A DNA stretch of 61,518 nt. It comes from Deltaproteobacteria bacterium. GTDB lineage: Bacteria; Myxococcota_A; UBA796; CAJQPC01. Below, piece by piece: positions 1 to 9,011 of this stretch (positions are counted from its first letter, which is position 1; every line of letters begins with the position of its first letter). The DNA lies in NCBI GenBank assembly GCA_016717595.1, contig JADKFE010000043.1, positions 1-61,518 of the forward strand, written 5' to 3'. The position numbers were made by a program, and so were the translations under genes. Under the pieces are notes generated by a model, which was not told where the DNA came from, made no database searches, and saw nothing but the letters and a program-made list of their open reading frames with translations.

Positions 1-175
1 CGCCGCCCAGCCCGTGGGGGCCGGATCGGTGCGCTTCTCGTTTGAAGCCCCTCAGCCGGGGCGATATTTTTTGGTGGCCGAGTCGCACTTGGTCTACCCA
101 ATCGACGGCGGGCGGGGACATGCCACTGGGGTTCATGTTGTCTCCGTCTCTGACCCGCTCGTGGTGGCCGGCTGA
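1..175 (+). CDS. C-terminal end of an unknown protein (5' truncated by window edge)
   Basis: An open frame runs from base 2 to a TGA at 173-175 and gives about 57 residues with normal G/C-rich third positions. The peptide alternates hydrophobic and polar residues in short beta-strand-like stretches and contains Phe/Tyr/Val-rich segments such as RYFLVAESH. This suggests the last strands of a beta-sandwich or a secreted-protein domain. No start codon or diagnostic motif is in the window, so no function is assigned. It converges on the sulfatase-like gene across about 70 bases in which I see no recognisable element. Confidence 0.5.
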   Translation, partial: AAQPVGAGSVRFSFEAPQPGRYFLVAESHLVYPIDGGRGHATGVHVVSVSDPLVVAG

Positions 176-245
176 GTCGGCGGGGGTGCCTCCGCTGCGC
201 TGCTCGGCGCATACACGCCACGCGTGAACGAGCCCCTCAAACGGG

Positions 246-1466
246 TCAGTCAAGATACCCCAACCCCCGCAACGCCTCCTCCGTCCCCGGCCTGAGCGCC
301 TCGGCCTCCCCCGGCCTCACGCCCTCCGGCACCGCGGCCTCCCACGCCGCCCGCGCCTGCTCAAACCGCCCGTCATCGGCGCTCGGCGCCGCCTCGATCG
401 CCCCGACGCTGTACACCGCCGCCGCCTCACCCTCCCGCCAGATCGCCTGGGCCTCTCCATCCAACGTCAACGTGAGCGCCCCCTCCCGCTGCGCCACCAA
501 CGGCAGCTCCGGCACCACGGGCCAGCGCACCTCAAGCCCAGCGGCCTCGCTGAGCCGCGCCGCCGTCGACACCGTCGAGACCGCCGAGGGCAGGGGCGCC
601 ACGTTCACCGCGAGATACGGCACCTGGGTCAACGGCGCGAAGAGCTGCGCCCCGTGCCCGGCGAGGCCACGCTCGCCGATGAGCTCCCCGTGGTCGGAGG
701 TGACGACGATGGCCGCCTCCTCAGCCATCGGCCCCATCGCCTCCAGCAAGGCCGCGAGCCGCGCGTCGGTGTCCTCCACGACGGCGTGGTACGCCCGGCG
801 ATAAGTCTCGGCGACGGCCGGGTCTCTCCGCGCCCGGGCCACGGCGCCGATGTCGAGGCCCTGTTTGCCCGCGGCGGTCACGGCCTCGGTGACGCCGTGC
901 CGGGCGGCGGCCTCTTCACTCGGGCGCAGGGTGGAGTGGGGGCCCAAGAGGTGCAGGTAGAGGAGGTGGCGGCGGTCGGGGTCCGGCGGCAGCGCGGCCA
1001 AGGTCTCGGCGAGCGCCTTGGGCATGGCGGCGTCAGGCACCCGGCGCCACACGTCAAAACCACGGTCGAAGCCGAGCTCTTCAGCGAGATACCCGTTCGC
1101 GTAGAGGCCGATGGTCGTGAACCCGGCGGCGCGGAAGGTCTCGGCGAGGGTGGGCAGGGTGGGCAGCTTGGGGTAGCGGCCTTGTTGGCCCGTGGGGCCG
1201 TCCCAGCCGTGCTGGCGCACGGGCGCGCCGGTGAAGAGGCTGATCACCGAGGGCACGGTCCAGGTGCCGCCGCTCCAGGCCAAGGTCGCGGCCTGCCCTC
1301 GGGCGGCCAAGGCGTCGAGGGTGGGGGTGTGGGCGGGGCCCAAGGCGTCGGCGCGTAGGGTGTCGATCACGATGAGCACGACGTCCTTGGCCGGGGGCTC
1401 AGCGGGCGTCGGTAGGGGCGAAGGGTTTGAGGCGCAGGCCAGAAGCCACAGCGGGGCGGTCCACAT
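246..1466 (-). CDS. Sulfatase/alkaline-phosphatase-superfamily lipoprotein
   Basis: A 406-residue protein that starts with a short hydrophobic stretch ending in a lipobox (LLAC, Cys11), so it is probably a lipidated periplasmic or outer-membrane protein. The sulfatase N-terminal fold is recognisable from the first metal-binding motif VVLIVIDTLRAD (about residues 29-40), the nucleophile region GGTWTVPSVISLFTG (about 75-90) and the late metal motif VVTSDHGELIGE (about 255-266). The usual Cys/Ser-x-Pro-x-Arg signature reads T-V-P-S-V. This fits a Thr nucleophile, as in phosphotransferase-type members, better than a formylglycine sulfatase. The exact substrate (sulfate ester or phospho-sugar) cannot be read from the sequence. 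It is divergent from the dehydrogenase gene. Confidence 0.8.
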   Translation of the reverse strand: MWTAPLWLLACASNPSPLPTPAEPPAKDVVLIVIDTLRADALGPAHTPTLDALAARGQAATLAWSGGTWTVPSVISLFTGAPVRQHGWDGPTGQQGRYPKLPTLPTLAETFRAAGFTTIGLYANGYLAEELGFDRGFDVWRRVPDAAMPKALAETLAALPPDPDRRHLLYLHLLGPHSTLRPSEEAAARHGVTEAVTAAGKQGLDIGAVARARRDPAVAETYRRAYHAVVEDTDARLAALLEAMGPMAEEAAIVVTSDHGELIGERGLAGHGAQLFAPLTQVPYLAVNVAPLPSAVSTVSTAARLSEAAGLEVRWPVVPELPLVAQREGALTLTLDGEAQAIWREGEAAAVYSVGAIEAAPSADDGRFEQARAAWEAAVPEGVRPGEAEALRPGTEEALRGLGYLD

Positions 1467-1575
1467 TCGGCGAGTTTACACCGCGGGGCGGGTTCACCGG
1501 AATCTGACGCGGGCCGCGCGCATCCTGGCTCGGCGGGGCGGATATGTTGTGCCCGACCTCAGGCGGAGACCCCCC

Positions 1576-2751
1576 ATGTCTACGATGCTCGCGCTGACCT
1601 TCGACCGCTCCCGGGAAGACTGGGCCAGCTCAACTGGGCTCGTCAAGGAGGTGATCCCGGCGCCGACGCTGGATGAGGCCCAAGATCCCGGCGACGCCGA
1701 GCGGGTGCTGATCAAGGTGAAGTACGCCGGGTTCTGCGGCTCCGACCGCGGCATCTGGTGGCGTAAGGCCTTCGGCGACATGATCCTCGGCAGCCTCGAC
1801 GAGGAGGGCCGCGACAAGCGGGTGGTCGGCCATGAGCTGCTCGGCGAGATCATCGCCGTGGGCTCCAAGGTCACCGAGGGCTTTGGGCTCAAGGTCGGCG
1901 ACGTGGTGTCTACGGAGTCCCACATCGTCTGCGGGGTCTGCTACCAGTGTCAGGTGGGCGACCTTCACGTCTGCGCAAAAGACAAGATCATCGGCATCTC
2001 CATGGACGGCTGTTTTGCCGAGCGGCTGAAGCTCCCGGCGAAGAGCCTGTGGCCGACGGATCTTGAGAAGATTCGCCCCGAGGTGGCGGCGGTGCAGGAG
2101 CCGTTTGGCAACGCCGTGCACGCCTGCCAAGCCACCGACCTCAACGGCAAGACGGTGGCGATCCTGGGCTGCGGCACCATCGGCCTGTTCGCGATCCTCG
2201 TGGCCCGGGGCATGGGTGCTAAGCAGATCATCGGCGTCGAGGTGAACCCGCACCACGCCGATCTCGCCCGGCGCCTGGGCTGCGACGTGGTGCTCACGCC
2301 CAACCCGGCCTCACCGCTCAAACCGTACGCCTCGGATCCGCTCCTGCGGGCGAAGATCCGCGAGCTCACGAACGGCGTCGGCGTCGATGTCGCGATGGAG
2401 ATGGCGGGGTTCAACGACTCGTTCAACAACGCGCTTCGGGTGGTGCGCCGCGGCGGCCACGTCGTCGCCTTCGGCGTGAAGAACGGCGACGCGGTGATCG
2501 AGGACATTCATCGCCTTGTCATGGACGGCATCCACATCCATGGCATCGTCGGGCGGCAGATCTTCGGCACCTGGGAGATCACCAAGCGGCTCTTGGAGGA
2601 TCGGTCAAACGGGATCCAAGATCGCATCTGGGAGGTGATCCTCAACTCAGGTCAGGGCACAATGGTCGACATCAGAGACTGGGAGCGCACAAGCTTCGAG
2701 AAGGTGATCTCCGAGCATCCCAAAGCCCTCATCCGCTTCGCGGGGAGCTGA
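1576..2751 (+). CDS. Zinc-dependent medium-chain alcohol/threonine dehydrogenase family
   Basis: A 391-residue MDR-superfamily oxidoreductase expected to oxidise an alcohol, polyol or threonine-type substrate with NAD(P). The catalytic zinc ligands are visible as Cys in AGFCGSD (about residue 53) and the GHE motif (about 89-91). A structural zinc cluster follows (CGVCYQCQVGDLHVC, about 118-132). The Rossmann motif is GCGTIG near residue 200. The open frame extends upstream, but ATG 1576 is chosen because the protein then begins at the normal family N-terminus and GGCGGAGA lies just before it. It is about 40 residues longer than classical Tdh, mainly in the region before the GHE motif. It stands alone or leads into the lipoprotein gene 24 bases downstream. 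Confidence 0.85.
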   Translation: MSTMLALTFDRSREDWASSTGLVKEVIPAPTLDEAQDPGDAERVLIKVKYAGFCGSDRGIWWRKAFGDMILGSLDEEGRDKRVVGHELLGEIIAVGSKVTEGFGLKVGDVVSTESHIVCGVCYQCQVGDLHVCAKDKIIGISMDGCFAERLKLPAKSLWPTDLEKIRPEVAAVQEPFGNAVHACQATDLNGKTVAILGCGTIGLFAILVARGMGAKQIIGVEVNPHHADLARRLGCDVVLTPNPASPLKPYASDPLLRAKIRELTNGVGVDVAMEMAGFNDSFNNALRVVRRGGHVVAFGVKNGDAVIEDIHRLVMDGIHIHGIVGRQIFGTWEITKRLLEDRSNGIQDRIWEVILNSGQGTMVDIRDWERTSFEKVISEHPKALIRFAGS

Positions 2752-2775
2752 CCCCGCAAACTGACGAGCACCCCG

Positions 2776-3984
2776 ATGACGAGCACGACGCTCTCCAAGA
2801 CGCTCCACAAGACCTTCACCCTCCTCCCGACCTTGGGGCTGTGGGCGTGTTTGCCGGAGCTGCCGAGCGACAAGCTCGACGGCTGCCGGGCCTACGCGGA
2901 TCTCGATCAGGACGGCTTCGGGGATCCGGCCTCAGCCCTCGTCGTGGACTGCCCGCTGACGGGCCCGGTCTCCGAGAACGACCTCGACTGTGACGACGCC
3001 GTGGCCGCCGTGAACCCCGACGCCGTTGAGCTCTGCGATGAGATCGACAACGACTGCGACGGCGAGATCGACGACGACGCGGCCTTGGAGTGGACGCTAG
3101 ACGACGACGGCGACGGCTTCGGCGACGACACCACCGCCGTCATCACCTGCACGCCCCCCGGCGGCTCGTCGTGGGTGAACCAGGGCGGGGACTGTGACGA
3201 CGACGACCCCACGGTGAACCCCGGCGAGGCGATCGGCTGCGACGGCGTCGATAACAACTGCGACGGCGCCATCGACAACGACCTCGACGGCGACGGCGCC
3301 TCGGATGAGGCCTGCGGCGGCACGGACTGCGACGACGGCGACGCGGCGATTGTGCCCGAGGCCAACGGCGACTGCGCCTTGGGCGGCACCTGCAACGAGA
3401 TCCTGCTCAGCGGGCGCGGGGCGAGCGACGCCGACTATCTCATCGACCCCGACGGCCCCGGCCAGGGCCTCCCGCCGTTCTTGGTGCCTTGTGACATGAG
3501 CGGCGGCGGCTGGACGCTCGTGGAGTACGCCGCGGACCTGCCTTTTGACGATCACCACACCGACGGCGATGGGTGGCAATGGCTGGCGGCCGACTTCACG
3601 CTCACCCTCTCCGACGCCCAGATCGACGCCATCCGGGCGCGGTCCTTGGAGGCCGAGCAGCGCTACGTTGGCCTCTGTGACGACGTGCTGCACTACTACG
3701 ACGACTGGGCCGAGGCCTACACAAACGCCTTCGGCTTCCGCCTGCACGACGGCGGTGAGACGCCCTACGGGAGCCAGCTCTACACCCCGTACAACATTCA
3801 GGTCGTGACCGACGGCTGCCAGTTCAACGGCGACGAGGGCGGCCTGGAGTCCAACGCCACGATCTTCGCCATCGAAGACCTCGGCGTGCCCGTGGTGAAC
3901 GTGCTCTGTTACGACTGCGGCACGGCGATCAAGAACGAGCGGTTCGGCTCTCCGCTCACCAAGTACCCGGCGAAGTTCCGCTGA
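2776..3984 (+). CDS. MopE-type metal-binding-repeat lipoprotein with fibrinogen-like C-terminal domain
   Basis: A 402-residue exported protein. A hydrophobic N-terminus ends in LWAC (about residue 25), a plausible but atypical lipobox. Residues about 35-190 hold several Asp/Cys-rich repeats of the MopE/myxobacterial metal-binding type (D-x-D-x-DG and CD-x-x-DNDCDG patterns), likely calcium or copper binding. From about residue 195 the sequence resembles the start of a fibrinogen-related domain: an initial Cys, a YLIDPDGPGQ segment and the CDMSGGGWTLV signature. The C-terminus has a CYDCG motif. The next gene is a close paralogue, so this is a tandem duplication. Likely role: surface binding or adhesion with metal-stabilised repeats; the ligand is unknown. 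Confidence 0.75.
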   Translation: MTSTTLSKTLHKTFTLLPTLGLWACLPELPSDKLDGCRAYADLDQDGFGDPASALVVDCPLTGPVSENDLDCDDAVAAVNPDAVELCDEIDNDCDGEIDDDAALEWTLDDDGDGFGDDTTAVITCTPPGGSSWVNQGGDCDDDDPTVNPGEAIGCDGVDNNCDGAIDNDLDGDGASDEACGGTDCDDGDAAIVPEANGDCALGGTCNEILLSGRGASDADYLIDPDGPGQGLPPFLVPCDMSGGGWTLVEYAADLPFDDHHTDGDGWQWLAADFTLTLSDAQIDAIRARSLEAEQRYVGLCDDVLHYYDDWAEAYTNAFGFRLHDGGETPYGSQLYTPYNIQVVTDGCQFNGDEGGLESNATIFAIEDLGVPVVNVLCYDCGTAIKNERFGSPLTKYPAKFR

Positions 3985-4115
3985 GCCTCGGGCGCGGGGC
4001 ACGACGTCGTTTGGCTGATGGGCGGGATCTCAGGGTACGATGGGGCTCCGGCGTCACGTCGGATCTTCAACGCGCCTTGTGTCGGCGCTCCTTCCCCAAC
4101 GGTCGGAGGTGTTGT

Positions 4116-5403
4116 GTGGTCACCTTGAGCCTGTTGATTGTGCTCGTTGGCTGCAAAAGCCGCGTGAGCTGGGAGCTCATCAAGGGTGACTGCGCGCCGA
4201 CGGGGGAGGAGATCTGGTACGACGGCGTCGATCAGGACTGCGACGGCAACGACGCCGACCAAGACGGCGACGGCTTCGTCCCCGACACCTACGTCGCCGC
4301 GTTCCCCGACTGGCAGATCCGCTTCACGCGCCACGCCGAGCTTCGCCCGGGCGACTGCTGGGACGACCCCAACGACGACACCTTCTTGGCTGAGGCCACC
4401 GACGACGGGCGCGCGCTCACCCCGGAGCTCGTGTCCCCAGACGCCGTCGAGGTCTGTGACGGCGTGGACAACGACTGCGATGGTGCGCTGGACGACGGGG
4501 CCTTGGAGTGGACGCTTGACGGCGACGACGACGGCTACGGAGACCCCACCACCGCCCTCGTGGCGTGCACAGCGCCCGACGGCTCCGCCTGGGTGACTCT
4601 GGGCGGCGACTGCGATGACGAAGACCCCGCGGTGAACCCCAGCGCGGAGCTCGGCTGCGACGGCGTCGATCACGACTGCGACGGGGCCATCGACAACGAC
4701 CTCGACGGTGACGGCGCCTCGGACCTCGCCTGCGGCGGCACAGACTGCGACGATGATGACCCGGCCATCGTGCCCGAGGCCAACGGCGACTGCGCCTTGG
4801 GCGGCACCTGCGACGACATCCTGATCCACGGGCGCGGCGGCGAAGACGGCGACTACCTCATCGACCCCGACGGCGCAGGCCAAGGCCTCCCGCCGTTCGT
4901 CGTGACCTGCGACATGACCGGCGGCGGCTGGACGCTGGTGCCTTACGCCGCCGATCTGCCCTTCGATGAGCACTTCACCGACGGCGACCAGTGGCAGTGG
5001 CTGCCGTCAGACTTCACCTTGACCCTCTCCGACGCCCAGATCGAGGCCATCCGCGCGCGGTCCATCGAGGGGGAGCAGACCTATGTGGGCCTCTGCGCCG
5101 ACGTCATCCACTACTTCGACGACTGGGCGCAACGCTACAACGACGCCTTTGGTTTCCGGCTGCACGACGGCGCCGAGACGCCCTTTGGCAAAGAGAGCTA
5201 CTCGCCCTACAACATCCAGGTCTTGAGCGACGGCTGCCAGTTCAACGGCGACGGGGGCGGGCTTGAGGAGGACGGGACGATCTTCCTGATCGTAGACCTC
5301 GGCGTGCCCGTGGTGAACGTGCGCTGCTTACGACTGCGGCACCGACGTCAACAACGAGCGCTTCGGCTCCCCGCTGACGGCGCACCCGGCGAAGTTTCGC
5401 TGA
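4116..5403 (+). pseudogene. Second MopE/fibrinogen-like lipoprotein, broken by a 1-base insertion near the 3' end
   Basis: A paralogue of the preceding gene with the same order: lipobox signal peptide (LVGC, Cys about residue 15), Asp/Cys metal-binding repeats, then a fibrinogen-like domain with the CDMTGGGWTLV signature. GTG 4116 is taken as start because GGAGG lies six bases upstream and it places the lipobox correctly; the frame is open further upstream without signal-peptide character. Compared with the first copy, one extra T at 5328-5329 shifts the frame after PVVNVRC. Removing it restores a C-terminus like the paralogue (YDCGT, NERFGSP, HPAKFR) ending at TGA 5401-5403. As written, translation runs on through the start of the next gene in a foreign context. 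Either a consensus error or a recent frameshift. Confidence 0.7.
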
Positions 5404-5453
5404 GCGGCCCGCCGCGTGGCGTCTTGGCCACAGATCTCATAAAACAGCAGGAC

Positions 5454-6618
5454 ATGGTGACTGAGCCAAACCCCCTGCTGCACAGCGCCCACCACGACGG
5501 CGTCGCCTCGGCCATTCAGGCGGCGGTGATCGGGCCTGGCGTTTGTTGGGAGGCGCAGCTTGGTGAGGCCTGGCCCGGCGGGCCTGAGGTGACGGCCACC
5601 ACACGGTTTGACCTCGCCAGCGTCACCAAAGCCGCGGCGACCACCCTCGTGGGCCTCGTCTTGGCCGGGCGCGGCCTCTTGAACCTCGATGAGCCCCTGG
5701 GGCGCTTCACCGGCCGCGGGCACCACATGGCGGTGCCTCTGCGGGCGATGTTTGGCCACCGAAGCGGCCTGAGGGCCTGGTCGCCGCTGTTCACCGCCGC
5801 CCGGGAGCACCCCGGCTGCCGCGGGCTCTACCCCGCTCAAGAGGGCGGTGTTGACCGAGACGCTCGCCCGCGCGCTCACCGTCGAGGCCGCCCTGGCCGT
5901 GCCGCCAGAGGCCCCGGTGAACGACGCCCGGGTGTACAGCGACCTCAACTTCATCCTCTTGGGTGAGGTGCTGGGGCAGCTCAGCGGGCAGCGCCTCGAT
6001 CGGGCCTTTGAGGACCTCGTCGCCGGGCCGCTGGGGCTGCGCCACACGGGGTTCTGCCCCATCGGTGAGGGCCCGCCGCCCGCCGCGCCGGTCACCGGGG
6101 TTTGGCGCCCACGAGAGCCCGCGCCGGGCCAAGAGGGCCTCTACGCCGTGCCGCCCCAGGCGCCGACGCTGCGCCCGGGTGAGGTGGATGACGACAACGC
6201 CTGGGCCATGGGCGGGGTCGCCGGGCACGCCGGGCTCTTTGGCACGGCGTCCGACCTCGCGCGCCTGGGCCAGCTTCTTCTGGAGGAGCTCGGCGGCGCT
6301 GGTCGCCTCGCCCCGGCCCCCGTCGTGGCCGAGTGGCTGAGCGTAGACGCCCCCGAGCTGCTCCCGCGCCGATCCTTAGGCTTTGACCGGCCCTCGGGCC
6401 CGGGCTCAACGGCGGGGCCGCGCCTCGGCGTCGGGCCTCGGGGCGGCGTCGGGCACCTGGGCTTCGTCGGCGCGGGCTGGTGGATCGACCTCGATCGTGG
6501 CCTCTCCTGCGCCCTGCTCACCAACCGCACCTTCCCCACCCGGGCGAACACCCTGGGGATTCGTGCGCTGCGCCCTGCCTTCTTCGACGCCTGCGTCGAT
6601 CTTGTGGAGTCTCGCTGA
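5454..6618 (+). pseudogene. Beta-lactamase-family serine hydrolase, broken by a 1-base insertion
   Basis: A class C beta-lactamase/PBP-like serine hydrolase of about 388 residues when repaired. The N-terminal part carries the SxxK nucleophile motif SVTK (about residue 59). The C-terminal part, in another frame, carries the YSDLN equivalent of YxN and GHLGFVG as the HxG motif. The frame changes within CCCC at 5810-5813. Dropping one C gives EHPAAAGSTPLKRAVL and a continuous hydrolase. ATG 5454 follows the lipoprotein stop by 50 bases. No signal peptide is visible, so it may be cytoplasmic. Its stop overlaps the start of the CapA-like gene by one base (TGATG), so the two are translationally coupled. 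A D-aminopeptidase, esterase or amidase role is possible. Confidence 0.75.
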
Positions 6619-7901
6619 TGGTCCTGCTCACGCTCCTCGCCGCGCTGATCTCCTGTGCGCCTCGGCCGCCGGTCCCTCCCGATCCGCTCACCCCCACGGA
6701 CGCGCCTCAGACCGTCTCGCGGCGCTGGAAGGGCCCGACGGTGGTGGCCAAGGCCCGGGTGATCGCCGTGGGGGACCTCTTGATGCACGGCATGGTCCAG
6801 AAGAGCGCGGCCTTGGGCAACCGCCTGGGCGCGGCGGGGGAGAGCCTCAACTACGAAGGTTTCCCCGTGCTGTTTGAGCATGTGGACGACTATCTGCGCT
6901 CGGCGGACCTCACCTTCGCCAACTTAGAGACGCCCGTGGCCCCCAAGGCCAACAAAGGCACACGGCAGTTCGTGTTCAACGTCTCGGCGGCGTTTTTGCC
7001 CGCCCTGCAAGACGTCGGCTTTGACGTGGTGAGCTTCGCGAACAACCACGTCTATGATCAGGGCCGGGACGGCTTCGTCGAGACCTTAGACAACCTGGAG
7101 GGCTCCAAGCTCACCTTCGTGGGCGCCGGTCGCACCTGCGCCCAGTCCCAGGCGCCCAAGATGACCGAGACCAACGGCATCAAGGTGGCGTGGCTGGGGG
7201 CGTCGAAGGTCTACAACGACAACCTCAACGCCGCCGAGACCGAGGCCTGCTCCTTCGCGTATGACCGTGACAAGGCCCTGGCCGCGGTGAAGGCCGCCCG
7301 GGCGGCGGGGGCGGAGATCGTCATCTTCTCCATCCACTGGGGCCAAGAGTACAAGACCGCGCCCAGCCAGGCCGAGGTGGACGACGCCCACGCCCTGATG
7401 GACGGCGGCGTAGACCTGATCATCGGCCATCACCCCCACGTCTTGCAGCCCGTGGAGATCTACGCCACCCCCGACGGCCGCCGCGCGGTGGTGGCGTATA
7501 GCCTGGGCAACTTCATCTCCAACCAGTCGGCCTGGTACCTCTTCGGCACCCAACAAGACCACCACGGCTACACCCGGGACGGCCTCGCCCTGCAGGTGGA
7601 CCTGGTGAAGAAAGACTACGGCCCCGGCCCCGACGGCAGCCCCCAGGTGAAGGTCGAGCTGGCGAACGTGCTCGGCGTGCCGCTCTGGACCGACAACAAC
7701 TCCAAGAACAACGCCGAGACCCCGCTCATCCGCACCGTGCTCATCGACGAGGAGCTCAAGGCCACCCAGGCGGCGTTAGAGGCCGAGAAAGACTGGGAGA
7801 AGAGCCTCGCGCTGAAGCGGCGCATCGAGCTGCTCAACGCCCGCCGCGAGGCGATCATCGGCGTCGTCGGCGCGGAGCTGCTGCCGCCATTGCCCGAGTA
7901 G
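6618..7901 (+). CDS. CapA-like metallophosphatase-fold lipoprotein (poly-gamma-glutamate synthesis family)
   Basis: A 427-residue CapA/PgsA-type protein. The short signal ends in a lipobox (LISC, Cys13). Family motifs run in order: GDLLMHG near residue 55, FANLETPV near 103, SFANNHVYDQG near 142, IFSIHWGQEY near 237, and IIGHHPHVLQPVE near 275, followed by YSLGNFISNQ. These His/Asp/Asn clusters form the dimetal site of the calcineurin-like fold in this family. CapA acts in poly-gamma-glutamate capsule export or anchoring, but many homologues occur without the cap ligase genes, and none are seen here. It is coupled to the upstream serine hydrolase by a one-base stop/start overlap. The role in cell-surface polymer handling is inferred. 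Confidence 0.85.
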   Translation: MVLLTLLAALISCAPRPPVPPDPLTPTDAPQTVSRRWKGPTVVAKARVIAVGDLLMHGMVQKSAALGNRLGAAGESLNYEGFPVLFEHVDDYLRSADLTFANLETPVAPKANKGTRQFVFNVSAAFLPALQDVGFDVVSFANNHVYDQGRDGFVETLDNLEGSKLTFVGAGRTCAQSQAPKMTETNGIKVAWLGASKVYNDNLNAAETEACSFAYDRDKALAAVKAARAAGAEIVIFSIHWGQEYKTAPSQAEVDDAHALMDGGVDLIIGHHPHVLQPVEIYATPDGRRAVVAYSLGNFISNQSAWYLFGTQQDHHGYTRDGLALQVDLVKKDYGPGPDGSPQVKVELANVLGVPLWTDNNSKNNAETPLIRTVLIDEELKATQAALEAEKDWEKSLALKRRIELLNARREAIIGVVGAELLPPLPE

Positions 7902-7921
7902 CGTGGCGAGACGCGGCGGGA

Positions 7922-8971
7922 TCAGTCCATGACCGTGTCGCGTAGGGTGTGCAGCGGCTCAAAGCCGTGCGGCAGGCGCTTGGCGGCGAGCTCGTGCACC
8001 AGACGCACGAGCTCGGTGTTCACCGGGGTGGGCACGCCGAGCTTGGCGCCAGAACGCACGATCTCGCCGTTGATGTAGTCCACCTCAGGCGGGCGGCCGC
8101 GCTCGATGGCGTAGAGCATCGAGCTTCGTGCGCCGCTGTACCGAGCGCCGACGAGGCGCAGCGCGAGGTGGCGCCAGGCCCGGGCGAAGAGGCCCGGGGA
8201 GCGGCGCTCGGCGGGGCCTAAGGCGAGTCGGGCCAGGGGGAAGGTGCCTGTGACCGGCTCCAAGCGCACGCCCAGGGCGTCGCAGACATCGACGGCCTCG
8301 CTGAAGACGTGCAGGGCGAGGTCTCGGACGGGCGCGTCGTCGATGAGGCGGCCCAAGGGCTGCCCGACGATGGCGCCCATGGTCGTGATCGTGGCGTTGA
8401 TCGCCAGCTTTGACCAGCGAACGCCCAGGAGGTTGTCGGTGACGTGTACGTCGCCGGTGGGGGCCAAGGCGGCGGCGATGGCCTTGAGCTGAGCGTCGGC
8501 GGGGCGACCGGGCCAGCCGAGGTGAATCGCGCCCGGGGTGGTGCGAACGTACTCGCCGGGGGCGGTCATGCTCGCCGCCCAGCTCACGACGCCGCCGAGC
8601 GCGCGTCCTTGGCCGACGATGGCCTCGGCGTGGGCCTCGGGGAGCCCGTTCTGAAGGCACAAGACCACCCCGGTCGGGCTGAGCTGGGCCTGGCTCGCCT
8701 GGAGCGCCTCGGCCAGCCGTGGGGTCTGGGTCACGAGGACGATGAGCTCGTAGGGCCCGCCGCCCTCGGGGACGGTGGGGCTCGGGGGCAGGGTTGGCCG
8801 GGCGACGAAGGTGGAGCCGTCACGCTCACGGACGCGCAGGCCGTCGCGATGGATGGCCTCGGCGAGCGGGGCGTTGCCGGTCACGAGCTGAAGGTCGGCG
8901 AAGCCCGCGCGGAGCAGGGTGGCGGCGACGACGCCGCCGATCCCGCCGACGCCTTGAAGGAGGGTGCGCAT
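7922..8971 (-). CDS. panE: 2-dehydropantoate 2-reductase family (PanE/ApbA)
   Basis: A 349-residue ketopantoate reductase-like protein that would reduce 2-dehydropantoate to pantoate with NADPH in pantothenate synthesis. The N-terminal dinucleotide motif GVGGIGG starts at about residue 7. The family LQNGLP segment with the active-site Asn lies near residue 107. The catalytic Lys sits in WSKLAINATIT near residue 188, where the helical C-terminal domain begins. PanE paralogues acting on other 2-oxo acids are common, and no panB or panC is nearby, so the pathway assignment is moderate. It converges on the CapA-like gene with a 20-base gap and is divergent from the deacetylase gene with only 40 bases between starts. 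Confidence 0.85.
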   Translation of the reverse strand: MRTLLQGVGGIGGVVAATLLRAGFADLQLVTGNAPLAEAIHRDGLRVRERDGSTFVARPTLPPSPTVPEGGGPYELIVLVTQTPRLAEALQASQAQLSPTGVVLCLQNGLPEAHAEAIVGQGRALGGVVSWAASMTAPGEYVRTTPGAIHLGWPGRPADAQLKAIAAALAPTGDVHVTDNLLGVRWSKLAINATITTMGAIVGQPLGRLIDDAPVRDLALHVFSEAVDVCDALGVRLEPVTGTFPLARLALGPAERRSPGLFARAWRHLALRLVGARYSGARSSMLYAIERGRPPEVDYINGEIVRSGAKLGVPTPVNTELVRLVHELAAKRLPHGFEPLHTLRDTVMD

Positions 8972-9011
8972 CGTGGCAGACTAACTCGTCCTCACCCTGG
9001 GAGCGGCGCCG

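Noticed and set aside
5321..5330. Programmed ribosomal frameshifting
   Set aside because: No slippery heptamer or downstream stem is seen, and the paralogue reads in one frame.
4011..5966. A single 651-residue fusion of the lipoprotein and the serine hydrolase
   Set aside because: It is produced by the frameshift at 5328 and then shifts out of the hydrolase frame near 5810; the paralogue shows the natural end at 5403.
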